DNA from: Planctomycetota bacterium
Lineage (GTDB): Bacteria; Planctomycetota; B15-G4
DNA: 64,000 nucleotides
Assembly: GCA_029259745.1 (NCBI GenBank)
Contig: JAJDEO010000051.1
Span: forward strand, 1 to 64,000
Reading direction: 5' to 3'
A model generated the notes under the pieces. That model was not told where the DNA came from. It was given only the letters and a program-made list of their open reading frames with translations, and ran no database searches. Below, in pieces: positions 43,879 through 54,822 of the stretch. The translations under genes were made by a program, and so were the position numbers. How positions within the stretch are numbered: position 1 is the first letter of the stretch; each line of letters opens with the position of its first letter.

Positions 43879-45219
43879 TCAGCCGTCGAGTACGGACACC
43901 GTCGTGCGCACCGCGGCCACGGCCTGGACGAGCATGGCCTGCGTCCACAGCAGCGGCGTGTTCTCGTTTGCGACGCGCTTCTCGGGCGCGCTCCCGTCGG
44001 GCACCCAGTAGGCCTCCGGACACGCCCCGCCGGCCCGCTCTGGCGTCGCGCACGTGATTTGTCGCAACGACCGCTGGAGGTGCTGCAGTTGCGCGGCGGC
44101 GTCGTGCGGATCGTGAGTGGCGAGAAAACGCCGCCCGAAGATCGACGACAAGACCGGATCGAAGAGGCACCACTGTGCCTCGGTGCCCGGGATGAGCGCG
44201 CGGTCGCGGTCGGCGATGTCCTCGCCGAAGCCCGCCGTGCGTTGGTTCTCGTCGAGGAGCGTCGCGTAGTCGGCGCACCAGTAGGAGTCGCCGTTGTAGC
44301 GGCGGATCCCCCACGGCCCGCTGAGTTCGCTGCGCACGGCGTCGACGATGCGCCCGATCATGGGCGGCGGTGCCACGAAGAGCGGATGGATGAGGAAGAG
44401 CAACGCCGCGTCGGCCGTGCGGTCCAGGCTCGGATCCGCGTTGCCCATCGATTCGTTCGGGAGCAGCGCCTCGAGTGCCTGGCGTCCCTTCGTGACGAGC
44501 ACGTCGAGCGACGTCACCGACATTCCCTCGGCCTTCAGCGCGGCCTCGAGCGCAGGCTCCTTCGTGACACGCGGTGAGCGCGACAGCCCTGCCAGCCCGC
44601 GCACGCCGGCCAGCGCCGCGCCGACACTCGAGGCGTTGACGCGGCGATACTCTTCCCAATGGCCGCTGTCCTCGTCGTGCCAATACTCGATGGCACCGAG
44701 GTAGCGGGCCACGAGCGCCAGCGCGCCGAGGTGCCGGGCATCGAACGTCAGGATGCCTGACAGCATCGCCCGCGCGCCCAACCACAGTGCGTAGCCCCAG
44801 GCATCGTTCTGGGCATGCGGCCACCACTGGTCGACGGCGGTCAACGTGCGTCCGTCGAAGCGGATGTGCGGACGCTGCATCGGATCGCGCAGATCGCTCC
44901 GCCCGGCGATGGCACTCTCGAAGCGATCGCGCTGGACGTCGATCCAGCGAAAGATCGCGTTCGTGGCGGCGCGCACGGCGTCGATCTCGTCGAGCTCCCA
45001 GAGCGCGTTCGTGATGTGGACGCTGTCACGCAGCCAGGTGTGCTGGTAACCCGTGACGGGGTCGGGTTCGCGTACCGCCGAGAAGAGCCCTGTGGGGAGC
45101 GCCGGGAAGTCGTAGACGCCGAAGCGCCGCAGCGTCTCCTCGAGTGCATCGACATCGTCGAGGCTCAGGCGCGGCGCGGTGAAGCGTTCGAGTTCCGGAT
45201 GGACCTCGGGTCCCGTCAT
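43879..45219 (-). CDS. Glycoside hydrolase family 15-like protein
   Basis: 446 residues. Signatures of the GH15 / phosphorylase-kinase-regulatory group: LFSAVREPDPVTGYQHTWLRDS, HIRFDGRTLTAVDQWWPHAQNDAWGYALW, FGEDIADRDRALIPGTEAQWCLFDP, and PEAYWVPDGSAPEKRVANENTPLLWTQAM. The (alpha/alpha)6 barrel acts on glucose polymers in true glucoamylases; some relatives are regulators without activity. I cannot tell which applies. No signal peptide, so cytoplasmic. Its start overlaps the upstream cyclodeaminase-like stop by four bases. Confidence 0.75.
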   Translation of the reverse strand: MTGPEVHPELERFTAPRLSLDDVDALEETLRRFGVYDFPALPTGLFSAVREPDPVTGYQHTWLRDSVHITNALWELDEIDAVRAATNAIFRWIDVQRDRFESAIAGRSDLRDPMQRPHIRFDGRTLTAVDQWWPHAQNDAWGYALWLGARAMLSGILTFDARHLGALALVARYLGAIEYWHDEDSGHWEEYRRVNASSVGAALAGVRGLAGLSRSPRVTKEPALEAALKAEGMSVTSLDVLVTKGRQALEALLPNESMGNADPSLDRTADAALLFLIHPLFVAPPPMIGRIVDAVRSELSGPWGIRRYNGDSYWCADYATLLDENQRTAGFGEDIADRDRALIPGTEAQWCLFDPVLSSIFGRRFLATHDPHDAAAQLQHLQRSLRQITCATPERAGGACPEAYWVPDGSAPEKRVANENTPLLWTQAMLVQAVAAVRTTVSVLDG

Positions 45220-45842
45220 GAAATCACGTCCATGACGGCCGCCAGGATCGACTGCTCACGCTCGGCGACGTGGCGTTCCATCTCCTCACCCTCGGCGCGC
45301 ACGGCGGCAATGCGCTCGGCGTCCTTCATCGACGAGAGGTTGATGACGACGTTGATCCACGCCGCGCGGTAGCCGGCGGCCAGGGCCAGGGCACCCACGG
45401 CGACGTCGCTCGCGAGGTGCTTGTGGACCGTGTTGCACAAAGTGGCCAGAACGTCGAGCCCACCGACCGCCGTCCGACAGGTCTGCAGCGGCACCTCCAT
45501 CGCCCCGCCCAGCGCGACTTGAATCGCAGCGCGGCGCGCCGCCTTGTCGTCCGGCGTCGCGTGCGGAAGGGCGTAGGCATCCGTGACGCCCCCGAACGCT
45601 TCGGCATCGGCGTCCACGAGTTCGAGCAGCGCCACCCGCAGCCCGTCGAGGTCCGCGATCGCGGCTGCGAGCCGTGGCTCGGCCTCGGCGAACTCCTCGC
45701 GCCCCGACGTGAAGCGCGCCGCCATGGCGCCGAGCGCGGCCCCGAGCGTGGCGAGATAGGCCGCCACGGCACCGCCGCCCGGCGTGGACGTCCGCTCGGA
45801 CGTCGCCGCCGCGAACTCGGCGAGACTCTGATCGATCAACAT
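45216..45842 (-). CDS. Formiminotransferase-cyclodeaminase-type protein (cyclodeaminase domain only)
   Basis: 208 residues from ATG 45842. The helical cyclodeaminase domain: LIDQSLAEFAAATSERTSTPGGGAVAAYLATLGAALGAMAARF, then DADAEAFGGVTDAYALP and GYRAAWINVVINLSSMKD. In full-length enzymes this domain turns formimino-tetrahydrofolate into methenyl-tetrahydrofolate and ammonia. Stand-alone versions occur widely, some as serine-cycle or folate cyclohydrolases. It is coupled to the GH15-like gene, with no shared pathway known to me. Confidence 0.85.
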   Translation of the reverse strand: MLIDQSLAEFAAATSERTSTPGGGAVAAYLATLGAALGAMAARFTSGREEFAEAEPRLAAAIADLDGLRVALLELVDADAEAFGGVTDAYALPHATPDDKAARRAAIQVALGGAMEVPLQTCRTAVGGLDVLATLCNTVHKHLASDVAVGALALAAGYRAAWINVVINLSSMKDAERIAAVRAEGEEMERHVAEREQSILAAVMDVIS

Positions 45843-46014
45843 GCGAGACCTCTCGTTCTGGGGCGAGAAGGCGCGGAGTCTAGCAGGCCGGAGCCGCAGG
45901 ATTCGCTCCGTTAGCAGCACTGCCTTTATGGCGGACAATGCGCCAATACGACACGCACCCACGCGAAGACGCGCCTGAAAATGGCTCGCAACGCCGTTCT
46001 GGCGTACGCCCCTA

Positions 46015-46031
46015 CTGGCACGAGCCTTGCT
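46015..46031 (+). promoter_or_regulatory. Sigma-54 promoter upstream of clpB
   Basis: CTGGCACGAGCCTTGCT matches the sigma-54 consensus YTGGCACGRNNNTTGCW at every fixed position. It would start transcription near 46042, about 57 bases before the clpB ATG. No bound-activator site was identified upstream. Confidence 0.75.
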
Positions 46032-46098
46032 GTATGTCATCCGTATTCGTACCTCGTGCCGCCCGGCCCTCAGCCGGCCCGCACCCCGGAGAGACGCC

Positions 46099-48645
<2,547 letters not shown>

Positions 48646-48682
48646 CCCAACGAAGATCTGATGCACTGAACCGGAGCGCGGC

Positions 48683-48710
48683 ACGCGCAGCTCGCTGATG
48701 AGCTGCGCGT
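48683..48710 (+). terminator. Hairpin after clpB
   Basis: ACGCGCAGCTC (48683-48693) pairs perfectly with GAGCTGCGCGT (48700-48710), loop GCTGAT. It is 38 bases after the clpB stop and upstream of the UbiA-family gene. There is no T-run. Confidence 0.5.
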
Positions 48711-48768
48711 GTCTGCGCCTCGACAAGGGCGCGCTCGTGGGCGCAGGGCGCGTTGCTATGCTGCGCCG

Positions 48769-49671
48769 ATGTCCGCGCTCGCCCGCCTCCTTCGCCCGCT
48801 GCACTGGAGCAAGAACGCCGTCGTGCTGGCGCCGGCGCTGTTCGCGGGACTGTTCGCGGACGCCGAGGCGCTCACGCGCGCGCTCGCCGCGACGGGCGTC
48901 TTCTGTCTGCTCGCATCGGCCATCTACGCCTTCAACGACGCCCACGACGCGCGCTGGGACCGACTCCACCCCGCCAAGCGCAGCCGCCCCGTCGCCGCCG
49001 GACTCATCTCCCCCACGCTGGCCCTCGCGCTCGCTGTCGGCCTCGCGGCGGCCGGGTTGCTCGGCGCCCGCGCTCTCGACGTCAGCACACGCGCGGCTGA
49101 CGCCGATCACATCCATGTCTTCACGGGCTGCGCGCTGTACCTCGGCCTCAACGTCGCCTACACGCTCGTGCTCAAGCGCGTTCCGTTCGTCGACCTCGTA
49201 TGCCTCGCCGCCGGGCTCGTGCTGCGCGCGCTCGTCGGCGCGGCCGTGCTCTCGCTCGTGCCGTCGTTCTGGCTCGTCGTCTGCTGCTTCTGTCTGGCGC
49301 TCTTTCTCGCGGCCGGCAAGCGACGCCTCGAAGTCTCCAAGCTCGGTGTCGACGGCGCGCTCGCGGCGCGGCCGCTGCTGGCGGGCTACTCGCGCTCCGT
49401 GCTCGACAGCGTGCTCGTCGCCACGGCGATCGCGACGAGTGCGTCGTACGTCACCTACACGCTCTCGCCGATCACAGCGGCCAAGATGGGCGGGCGCGGG
49501 CTCATCGTCACCACGCCGTTCGTTTTGTTCGCCGTGGCCCGCTACGCACGCCTCGTGCTCGACGAGCGGGGCCACGACCCAGTCGCGCTCCTGATCGGCG
49601 ACCGCGCCATCCTCGCGGCCGGCCTGCTCTGGACGGCGACGGCCGCGGCCGTGGTGTACGGGCCATGGTGA
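48769..49671 (+). CDS. UbiA-family prenyltransferase (decaprenyl-phosphate phosphoribosyltransferase-like)
   Basis: 300 residues from ATG 48769. The N-terminus RPLHWSKNAVVLAPALFAG and the first Asp-rich motif NDAHDARWDRLHPAKRSRPV match the group that includes decaprenylphosphoryl-5-phosphoribose synthase, where NDxxDxxxDxxHPxKxxRP is typical. The second motif is LFLAAGKRRLE. About eight membrane spans. Relatives attach phosphoribose to a polyprenyl phosphate, supplying arabinose or other sugar donors for the envelope; the product here is unproven. It overlaps the pseudouridine synthase gene by seven bases. Confidence 0.8.
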   Translation: MSALARLLRPLHWSKNAVVLAPALFAGLFADAEALTRALAATGVFCLLASAIYAFNDAHDARWDRLHPAKRSRPVAAGLISPTLALALAVGLAAAGLLGARALDVSTRAADADHIHVFTGCALYLGLNVAYTLVLKRVPFVDLVCLAAGLVLRALVGAAVLSLVPSFWLVVCCFCLALFLAAGKRRLEVSKLGVDGALAARPLLAGYSRSVLDSVLVATAIATSASYVTYTLSPITAAKMGGRGLIVTTPFVLFAVARYARLVLDERGHDPVALLIGDRAILAAGLLWTATAAAVVYGPW

Positions 49672-50408
49672 ACGACAGGCCGACCTACCGCGTGCTCCAC
49701 CGCGACGAGTCGCTCGTCGTGATCGACAAGGCCTCGGGCGTGCTCACGGTCTCGGCGGGCAAGGCCGGCCAGCGCTGCGTGCTCGACGACCTGCGGCGTG
49801 ACGGGCTCGCCGTCGCGCCGGTCCATCGCCTCGACCGTGAAACGAGCGGCGTGCTCTTGCTATGCCTCGACAAGGCCCAGCGCCCCGCACTGGAGGAGCT
49901 CTTCCGCAAGCACGAGATCGAGAAGGACTACCTCGCCCTCGTGCACGGCACGCCGCGCCCCGACCGTGGCACCATCGACGTCCCGATCCTCGACCTCGGC
50001 GACTCGGCCGCGATCGATCGCCGCGGCCGCCGCGCCGTCTCGCACTTCGAGGTCCTCGAGCCCCTCCAGCGCGCCGCGCTCGTGCGCGTGCGCATCGACA
50101 CCGGCCGCCACCACCAGATCCGCCTACACCTCGCGCATGCCGGTCATCCCGTGGTCGGGGATCGCAAGCTCGGTCGCCGCGGGGCCTCCGACCCGGGCGC
50201 CAAGCGCACGCTCCTGCACGCCGCGCGGCTGGCCTTCCGCCACCCCGTCACGGGCCGCCGACTCGTCATCCAGGCCCCGCTCCCGGAGGACATGGAGACC
50301 TGGCGCCTGTCGGCCGGGGGCTCCCGGGAGGCCCCGCCGATGCCCAGCGGCTCACCCGTCGCGCCCGCCCGAAAGCGCCTCCCCGGCAAGCGCCGCCGCG
50401 GACGCTGA
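49665..50408 (+). CDS. RluA-family pseudouridine synthase
   Basis: 247 residues from ATG 49665, overlapping the UbiA-family stop. Seen: YRVLHRDESLVVIDKASGVLTV, the catalytic motif VHRLDRETSGVLLL with the essential Asp, FRKHEIEKDYLALVHG, and the RNA-binding GRHHQIRLHLAHAGHPVVGDRKLG. There is no N-terminal S4 domain, so it is like RluA/TruC rather than RluD. It converts uridine to pseudouridine in rRNA or tRNA; the site is not predictable. The basic tail (ARKRLPGKRRRGR) may help bind RNA. Confidence 0.9.
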   Translation: MVNDRPTYRVLHRDESLVVIDKASGVLTVSAGKAGQRCVLDDLRRDGLAVAPVHRLDRETSGVLLLCLDKAQRPALEELFRKHEIEKDYLALVHGTPRPDRGTIDVPILDLGDSAAIDRRGRRAVSHFEVLEPLQRAALVRVRIDTGRHHQIRLHLAHAGHPVVGDRKLGRRGASDPGAKRTLLHAARLAFRHPVTGRRLVIQAPLPEDMETWRLSAGGSREAPPMPSGSPVAPARKRLPGKRRRGR

Positions 50409-50612
50409 GACTGCCCTTTCCGATGAGGCCAGCCGAACGGACTGTAGGTGCGGCCACGCATGCGTCGATCGAGGTCCTCGTAGTCAACGTCGTGACGGGG
50501 GCGATTCGTGGGCTACGATGAACCCGCATCTCGACGCAAGCCCGCGCGTGGGCCCTCGAGAATCCCGGATATCGCCGGGAAGTCCGCTCCCCCTCGATCG
50601 TCCAAACCCACT

Positions 50613-52625
50613 ATGAGAGCGTCGAAGAAGACGAATCCGATGCCGCTGATCGTGGGCGGCCTGGTGTTGGTGACCGCCGTGCTGGCTGGTGCTTTCTGGG
50701 CACTGACGGCCGATGCGGGCCCCAAGCTGGACGACAGCGAACTCGTGTCCGAGATCGAGACGCCGGAGCGCCCAGGGTACGAGCTTCCCGCGCCCGTCGT
50801 GGCGTCGAGTTCGGGGGCCAAGGTCCTCGAGCGCCCGATCGCCGACGTCGACCCCGACGCGGAGATCATCCGCGCGGTGGATCGGACCGTCGGTTGCGCC
50901 GCCGGGGTCGTCGTCAACTCGCGCGGACAGCCCGTCGCCGGCGCAACGCTCGAGGTCTTCCGCACGAACAACCTGCTGGCCGGCAACTTCCCCGGCGCTC
51001 GCAAGCGCGTCGACGTGACGGGCGTCTCGGGCGCCGACGGATCCTTCGAAATCTGCGGCATTCCACCCGCCAAGCGCCCCTACATCATCGTTGCCGAGCA
51101 TGAGAAGTACGCCCGCAGCGAGTCCGGCACCTTCGTCATCCGCACCGACCGCGATGCCCGCGACATCACGCTGACGATGGAGCTCGGCGCGACGATCCGC
51201 GGCATGGTCACGGAAGTCGACGGCCCGCCGATCGCGAACGCGCGTGTCGAGATCTACTTCACGATGGAGATGGCCTTCCAGAAGGTGGCCGACCAGAAGC
51301 CTTGGAAGGTCGTGTTCACGGACGCGTACGGAAACTTCGAGTTCGAGCACATCTCGAGCAACGCGATTCGCGTGCGCGTCAGCGCCGATGACTTCGAGAC
51401 GAAGTCGCTCATGCGCAGCTATGCGCTGCAAGGGGCGCCAAAAGACGAGCAACTCACATTCGAGCTGCGCCGCGGGCGCGACCTCGGGGGCCGCGTCACC
51501 GACGGCGCCGGCCTGCCGATCGCGGGCGTCGACCTCGAGGCGACGTCGCTGACGAAGGAGTACCAGAGCACGTCGCGCGCGACGAGCGACGACAACGGCT
51601 ACTTCCTGCTCGAAGATCTCAGCGACGACTACTTCCAGCTGCGCGCGAAGGCTGACGGCTACACCACGGTCACGCGCCAGAAGATCCACGTGACGGCGGG
51701 ACAGATCAACGTCCTCATGCACCGTCAAGGCAGCGTCGAAGGCTGGGTGACGAATCCTGAGGGCGTGGGCCTCTCGACGTTCACGGTGGTGCTCATGCGC
51801 CATCGCGCCGAGGGCGAACCGACGTACATGAACGACATCCGCTCGTTCCGCAACGCCGACAAGGGCTACTTCCTCTTCGACGGCATCGAGCCCGGCGAGT
51901 ACGTGCTCGAAGCACGGGCCAACAACTGGGCCGATTCGCGCAGCCAGCCGTTCACGATCGACCGCGCCTCGGCCGAAGTGCCGGTGCAGGCGCAGATTCC
52001 AATGTCCGCCGGCGGACGTCTCGCCGGCGTCGTCGTCAACCATCTCGGCAAGCCGGCCGCCAACGCCGAGGTCAGCCTCAACGAGAACGGCTTCATCGAC
52101 TCGGCGATCGGACGGTTGTTCGGCTCGATTGCGCCGTCCGGTGAACGCGTCCGCACGGTGATCGCGGGCCAAGACGGCAGCTTCGAGTTCACGAGCGTCC
52201 CGCCCAACACGTACCAGCTCGCGGCGAAGCACCCCGACTCGGCGGCCCGCACCATCGACGATGTGCGTGTCGGCGAGGAGAGCCTGGCCGGCGTCACGCG
52301 TCAGGACATCGCCCTGCCGCCGGGCTCGAGCATCGGTGGCCGCGCCCTGTCCGCCAACTCCGCGCCGCTGGCCTTCTGCAAGGTGCAGCTGAGTCAGAAA
52401 GGCAACGGCTACATGGAGGTCGTCAACTCGGACAAGAACGGCAACTTCATGTTCGAGAACCTCAAGTCCGGCGACTACACCGTCACGCTCAGCCCGAGCG
52501 TCATCGACGGCAAGCAGGTCGGCGCCTTCATGACGATCCTCTACGCGCAGAAGTCGCAGCGCGAGATCTACGTCGGCGAAGGTCAGCAGCTCACCGACGT
52601 CACGATGGTGCTCACGAAGAACTGA
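50613..52625 (+). CDS. Membrane-anchored protein with repeated carboxypeptidase-regulatory-like domains
   Basis: 670 residues from ATG 50613; GTG 50508 is also open but weaker. One membrane span (MPLIVGGLVLVTAVLAGAFWALTA, about 10-33), then about six Ig-like units each opening with a GxVxxxxGxPxxxAxVE pattern: AAGVVVNSRGQPVAGATLEV, IRGMVTEVDGPPIANARVEI, LGGRVTDGAGLPIAGVDLEA, VEGWVTNPEGVGLSTFTVVL, LAGVVVNHLGKPAANAEVSL, IGGRALSANSAPLAFCKVQL. These are carboxypeptidase regulatory or Cna-B-like folds, structural rather than enzymatic. It faces the periplasm. Common in Planctomycetota. No partner in the neighbourhood; its last 14 bases overlap the convergent MutT gene. Confidence 0.8.
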   Translation: MRASKKTNPMPLIVGGLVLVTAVLAGAFWALTADAGPKLDDSELVSEIETPERPGYELPAPVVASSSGAKVLERPIADVDPDAEIIRAVDRTVGCAAGVVVNSRGQPVAGATLEVFRTNNLLAGNFPGARKRVDVTGVSGADGSFEICGIPPAKRPYIIVAEHEKYARSESGTFVIRTDRDARDITLTMELGATIRGMVTEVDGPPIANARVEIYFTMEMAFQKVADQKPWKVVFTDAYGNFEFEHISSNAIRVRVSADDFETKSLMRSYALQGAPKDEQLTFELRRGRDLGGRVTDGAGLPIAGVDLEATSLTKEYQSTSRATSDDNGYFLLEDLSDDYFQLRAKADGYTTVTRQKIHVTAGQINVLMHRQGSVEGWVTNPEGVGLSTFTVVLMRHRAEGEPTYMNDIRSFRNADKGYFLFDGIEPGEYVLEARANNWADSRSQPFTIDRASAEVPVQAQIPMSAGGRLAGVVVNHLGKPAANAEVSLNENGFIDSAIGRLFGSIAPSGERVRTVIAGQDGSFEFTSVPPNTYQLAAKHPDSAARTIDDVRVGEESLAGVTRQDIALPPGSSIGGRALSANSAPLAFCKVQLSQKGNGYMEVVNSDKNGNFMFENLKSGDYTVTLSPSVIDGKQVGAFMTILYAQKSQREIYVGEGQQLTDVTMVLTKN

Positions 52626-53031
52626 GTCGCGCCACGAGGTCAGCGAGGACTTCGGCGTTCGCGGGCAAGAACCGCAGCGTCTCGAGATCGCGTGCATCGG
52701 CCCAGCGGATGCGCTGTCCGTCGAGCGGTCGCGGCGTGCATGTCGCGTCGGCAAGCCGACACTCGACGAACGTCACATCGACGGTGCGAGCCGGGTAACT
52801 CCAGCGCACGATGCGCAGCTCGCGCTCGGCGCGCACCTCGACGCCGAGTTCCTCGGAGCACTCGCGCACGGCGCAGTCGGCCGGTGACTCGCCCGCCTCG
52901 GTCTTTCCGCCGGGGAACTCCCAGTAGCCCTCGTAGTGAGCGCCCGACGGGCGTGTCTGCACGAGCACCCGGCCGCCGGCTACGATGACGGCGGCCGCGA
53001 CCTGCATGACGGCATCGGTGCCCCTCGTCAT
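52612..53031 (-). CDS. mutT: MutT/NUDIX hydrolase
   Basis: 139 residues. The Nudix box GGKTEAGESPADCAVRECSEELGV matches Gx5Ex7REUXEEXGU, with catalytic Glu residues in RECSEELG. VAAAVIVAGGRVLVQTRPSG and GYWEFPGGK precede it. It is of the MutT type that removes 8-oxo-dGTP. It starts at ATG 53031, overlapping the TrmH-type stop, with ATG 53007 as an alternative. Confidence 0.88.
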   Translation of the reverse strand: MTRGTDAVMQVAAAVIVAGGRVLVQTRPSGAHYEGYWEFPGGKTEAGESPADCAVRECSEELGVEVRAERELRIVRWSYPARTVDVTFVECRLADATCTPRPLDGQRIRWADARDLETLRFLPANAEVLADLVARLSSS

Positions 53032-53828
53032 CGGTCCGCGCGCACGGAGTCGTACCAGCGCGACATCAGGATCGCCCCGGCCATCGCCACGTTGAGGCTT
53101 TCGACGCCCGCGTCGTGAGCGATCGTCACGGCGCGCACGCCGATCATCGGCACACCGCGCGTCTCGTGACCGAGCAGCAGCAGACAGCGCGGCGGCAGTC
53201 CCGAGGCCTCGTCGCCCTCGGCTTGGTTCGGCGCGGCCGCAGCGGCCACTTCGAGCGACGCCTCGGCCGCCACAGCCAACCACTCTTCGTCGCTCTGCAC
53301 CCGGCCGATCCCGAGCCCGAAGACGGCGCCGGCCGTCGCGCGCACGACCTTCGGTCCGAAGGGATCCGCCGTGCCCGGAGCAAGCAGCACGCCCGCGGCG
53401 CCGAACGCGAGCGCCGAGCGGACGATCGTTCCGACGTTGCCGGGGTCTTGCAGGCCACAGAGGCCGACCACGAGCGCGGTGCTCCCCGCCGGGGTCGCCG
53501 TCACGCTCCACGGTGCGGGGATCTGCACGGACGCCACGAGGCCCGGCGCGTGGGCGCGGTCGGAGACGCGCCCGAGGCGCGCGCTCTCGGCCACGGCCAC
53601 ACGTGCGCCGGCAGCGATCGCACGGGCCACGACGGGCTCGCCGGCAAGCCGCGGCTCGACGACCACGAACGTCGCGCGTGCCCCGGCGCTCAACGCCTCG
53701 CCGAGCGCCCGGCCACCTTCCACGAGGCACTGCCCCTCATCACGCCGCATCGCGGCCGCGCGCAACGCGCGCAGGTGCGCCAGCTCGGCCTTCGTCGCCG
53801 CGGGCAGCTCCGGTGGTATTGCCGTCAT
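53028..53828 (-). CDS. TrmH/SpoU-type RNA 2'-O-methyltransferase
   Basis: 266 residues from ATG 53828; the frame extends upstream to 53897. It has an N-terminal substrate-binding domain (LRALRAAAMRRDEGQCLVEGGRALGEAL) and the SPOUT knot: LVVGLCGLQDPGNVGTIVRSALAFGA (motif 1 with the conserved Asn and Arg), LLLLGHETRGVPM (motif 2), and VESLNVAMAGAILMSRW (motif 3). It uses SAM to methylate a ribose in rRNA or tRNA. The first motif LQDPGNVGT is intact, so it should be active. Confidence 0.88.
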   Translation of the reverse strand: MTAIPPELPAATKAELAHLRALRAAAMRRDEGQCLVEGGRALGEALSAGARATFVVVEPRLAGEPVVARAIAAGARVAVAESARLGRVSDRAHAPGLVASVQIPAPWSVTATPAGSTALVVGLCGLQDPGNVGTIVRSALAFGAAGVLLAPGTADPFGPKVVRATAGAVFGLGIGRVQSDEEWLAVAAEASLEVAAAAAPNQAEGDEASGLPPRCLLLLGHETRGVPMIGVRAVTIAHDAGVESLNVAMAGAILMSRWYDSVRADR

Positions 53829-53845
53829 GGCGATGTTCGCATGAT

Positions 53846-54766
53846 TCAGTGACGCCAGAGATGGTCGACGCGCGAGCTGCCGTCGAGACGTCCCCACCCC
53901 GCCGACATCTCATCGCTGTTGTGAGCGAGACAAACCTCGCCGTCGGCCGTCACGAGGATCAGACCCGAGGCCCCGCGCTCGTCGCCGGGGAAGTCGACGA
54001 GCTCGTCGAGCGCCCGGCGCGCTGCCTCGTTTGCGCTGCAGCCGTCGGCGAGCAACTGGACGCAGCGCCGCGCCGTGCCCTCGCGCATGAGCGCCTCGCC
54101 AACACCGGTCGTCACGCAGGCGCCCCTGCGGTCGTCGGCCCAGAAGCCCCCGCCGACCACAGGTGAGTCGCCGACGCGGCCGCGACGCTTCAGGCTCATG
54201 CCGCCTGTCGACACCGCGGCTGCTGTGCGCCCGCGGGCATCGATGGCCACCGCCCCGACGGTGTCGAGGTACGGCGTCGCGCGCCGGCGCTCGGTGTCGA
54301 TCGCCAAACGACGCTGCCAGATCGAACGCGCGCGCTCGGTGACGAGGTGCTCGGGGTCGCAGGCGCCGCACGATACGAGGGCCGCGAGCTCGTCGACCTC
54401 GGGCGGCGCCACGAAGCGCCCGTAGTCACCGTCGACTGTCAGGTGCTCTGCGAGCAGGATCGGATTCTCGGCCGTCCGCACGCCCGTGACCGCACCGTAG
54501 CGTCGCGTCGCGCCGTCCATGAATCCCGCGTCGAGGGCGGCCTTGCCATCGTGGGCCAAGGTGGCTCCACGGCCGGCGTTCATGATCGTGTGCGACTCCA
54601 TGTACATCGTCGCGGCACGCACGGCCGCATGGGCTCCTTCCTCGAGGTGAGCCAACCCGGCCTCGAGTGCCGCGCCGACGCCTTCGCGATAGGCCGCTCG
54701 ATCGGCGTCGCTCTCGAGTGATCCGGCACCGCCATGCACGACCAACACAGGTGTCACTTCGACCAT
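53846..54766 (-). CDS. Isoaspartyl peptidase / L-asparaginase (N-terminal nucleophile hydrolase)
   Basis: 306 residues from ATG 54766. The proenzyme is cut before the catalytic threonine in YLDTVGAVAIDARG (about 178-191), which becomes the new N-terminus of the beta chain. VVHGGAGS opens the alpha chain; GGFWADDRRGACVTTGVGEALMREG carries the substrate loop. It removes isoaspartyl or asparagine-linked damage from peptides. No signal peptide. Located between RlmI and the TrmH-type gene on the same strand. Confidence 0.88.
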   Translation of the reverse strand: MVEVTPVLVVHGGAGSLESDADRAAYREGVGAALEAGLAHLEEGAHAAVRAATMYMESHTIMNAGRGATLAHDGKAALDAGFMDGATRRYGAVTGVRTAENPILLAEHLTVDGDYGRFVAPPEVDELAALVSCGACDPEHLVTERARSIWQRRLAIDTERRRATPYLDTVGAVAIDARGRTAAAVSTGGMSLKRRGRVGDSPVVGGGFWADDRRGACVTTGVGEALMREGTARRCVQLLADGCSANEAARRALDELVDFPGDERGASGLILVTADGEVCLAHNSDEMSAGWGRLDGSSRVDHLWRH

Positions 54767-54822
54767 CGACGCTACGCTCCCGAGGTGTGAGCCGCGAAAC
54801 AGACGGCTCGTGTCCGCCGGGT

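Noticed and set aside
45843..46098. CIRCE (HrcA) element before clpB
   Set aside because: TTAGCA is present but the inverted partner GAGTGCTAA is not.
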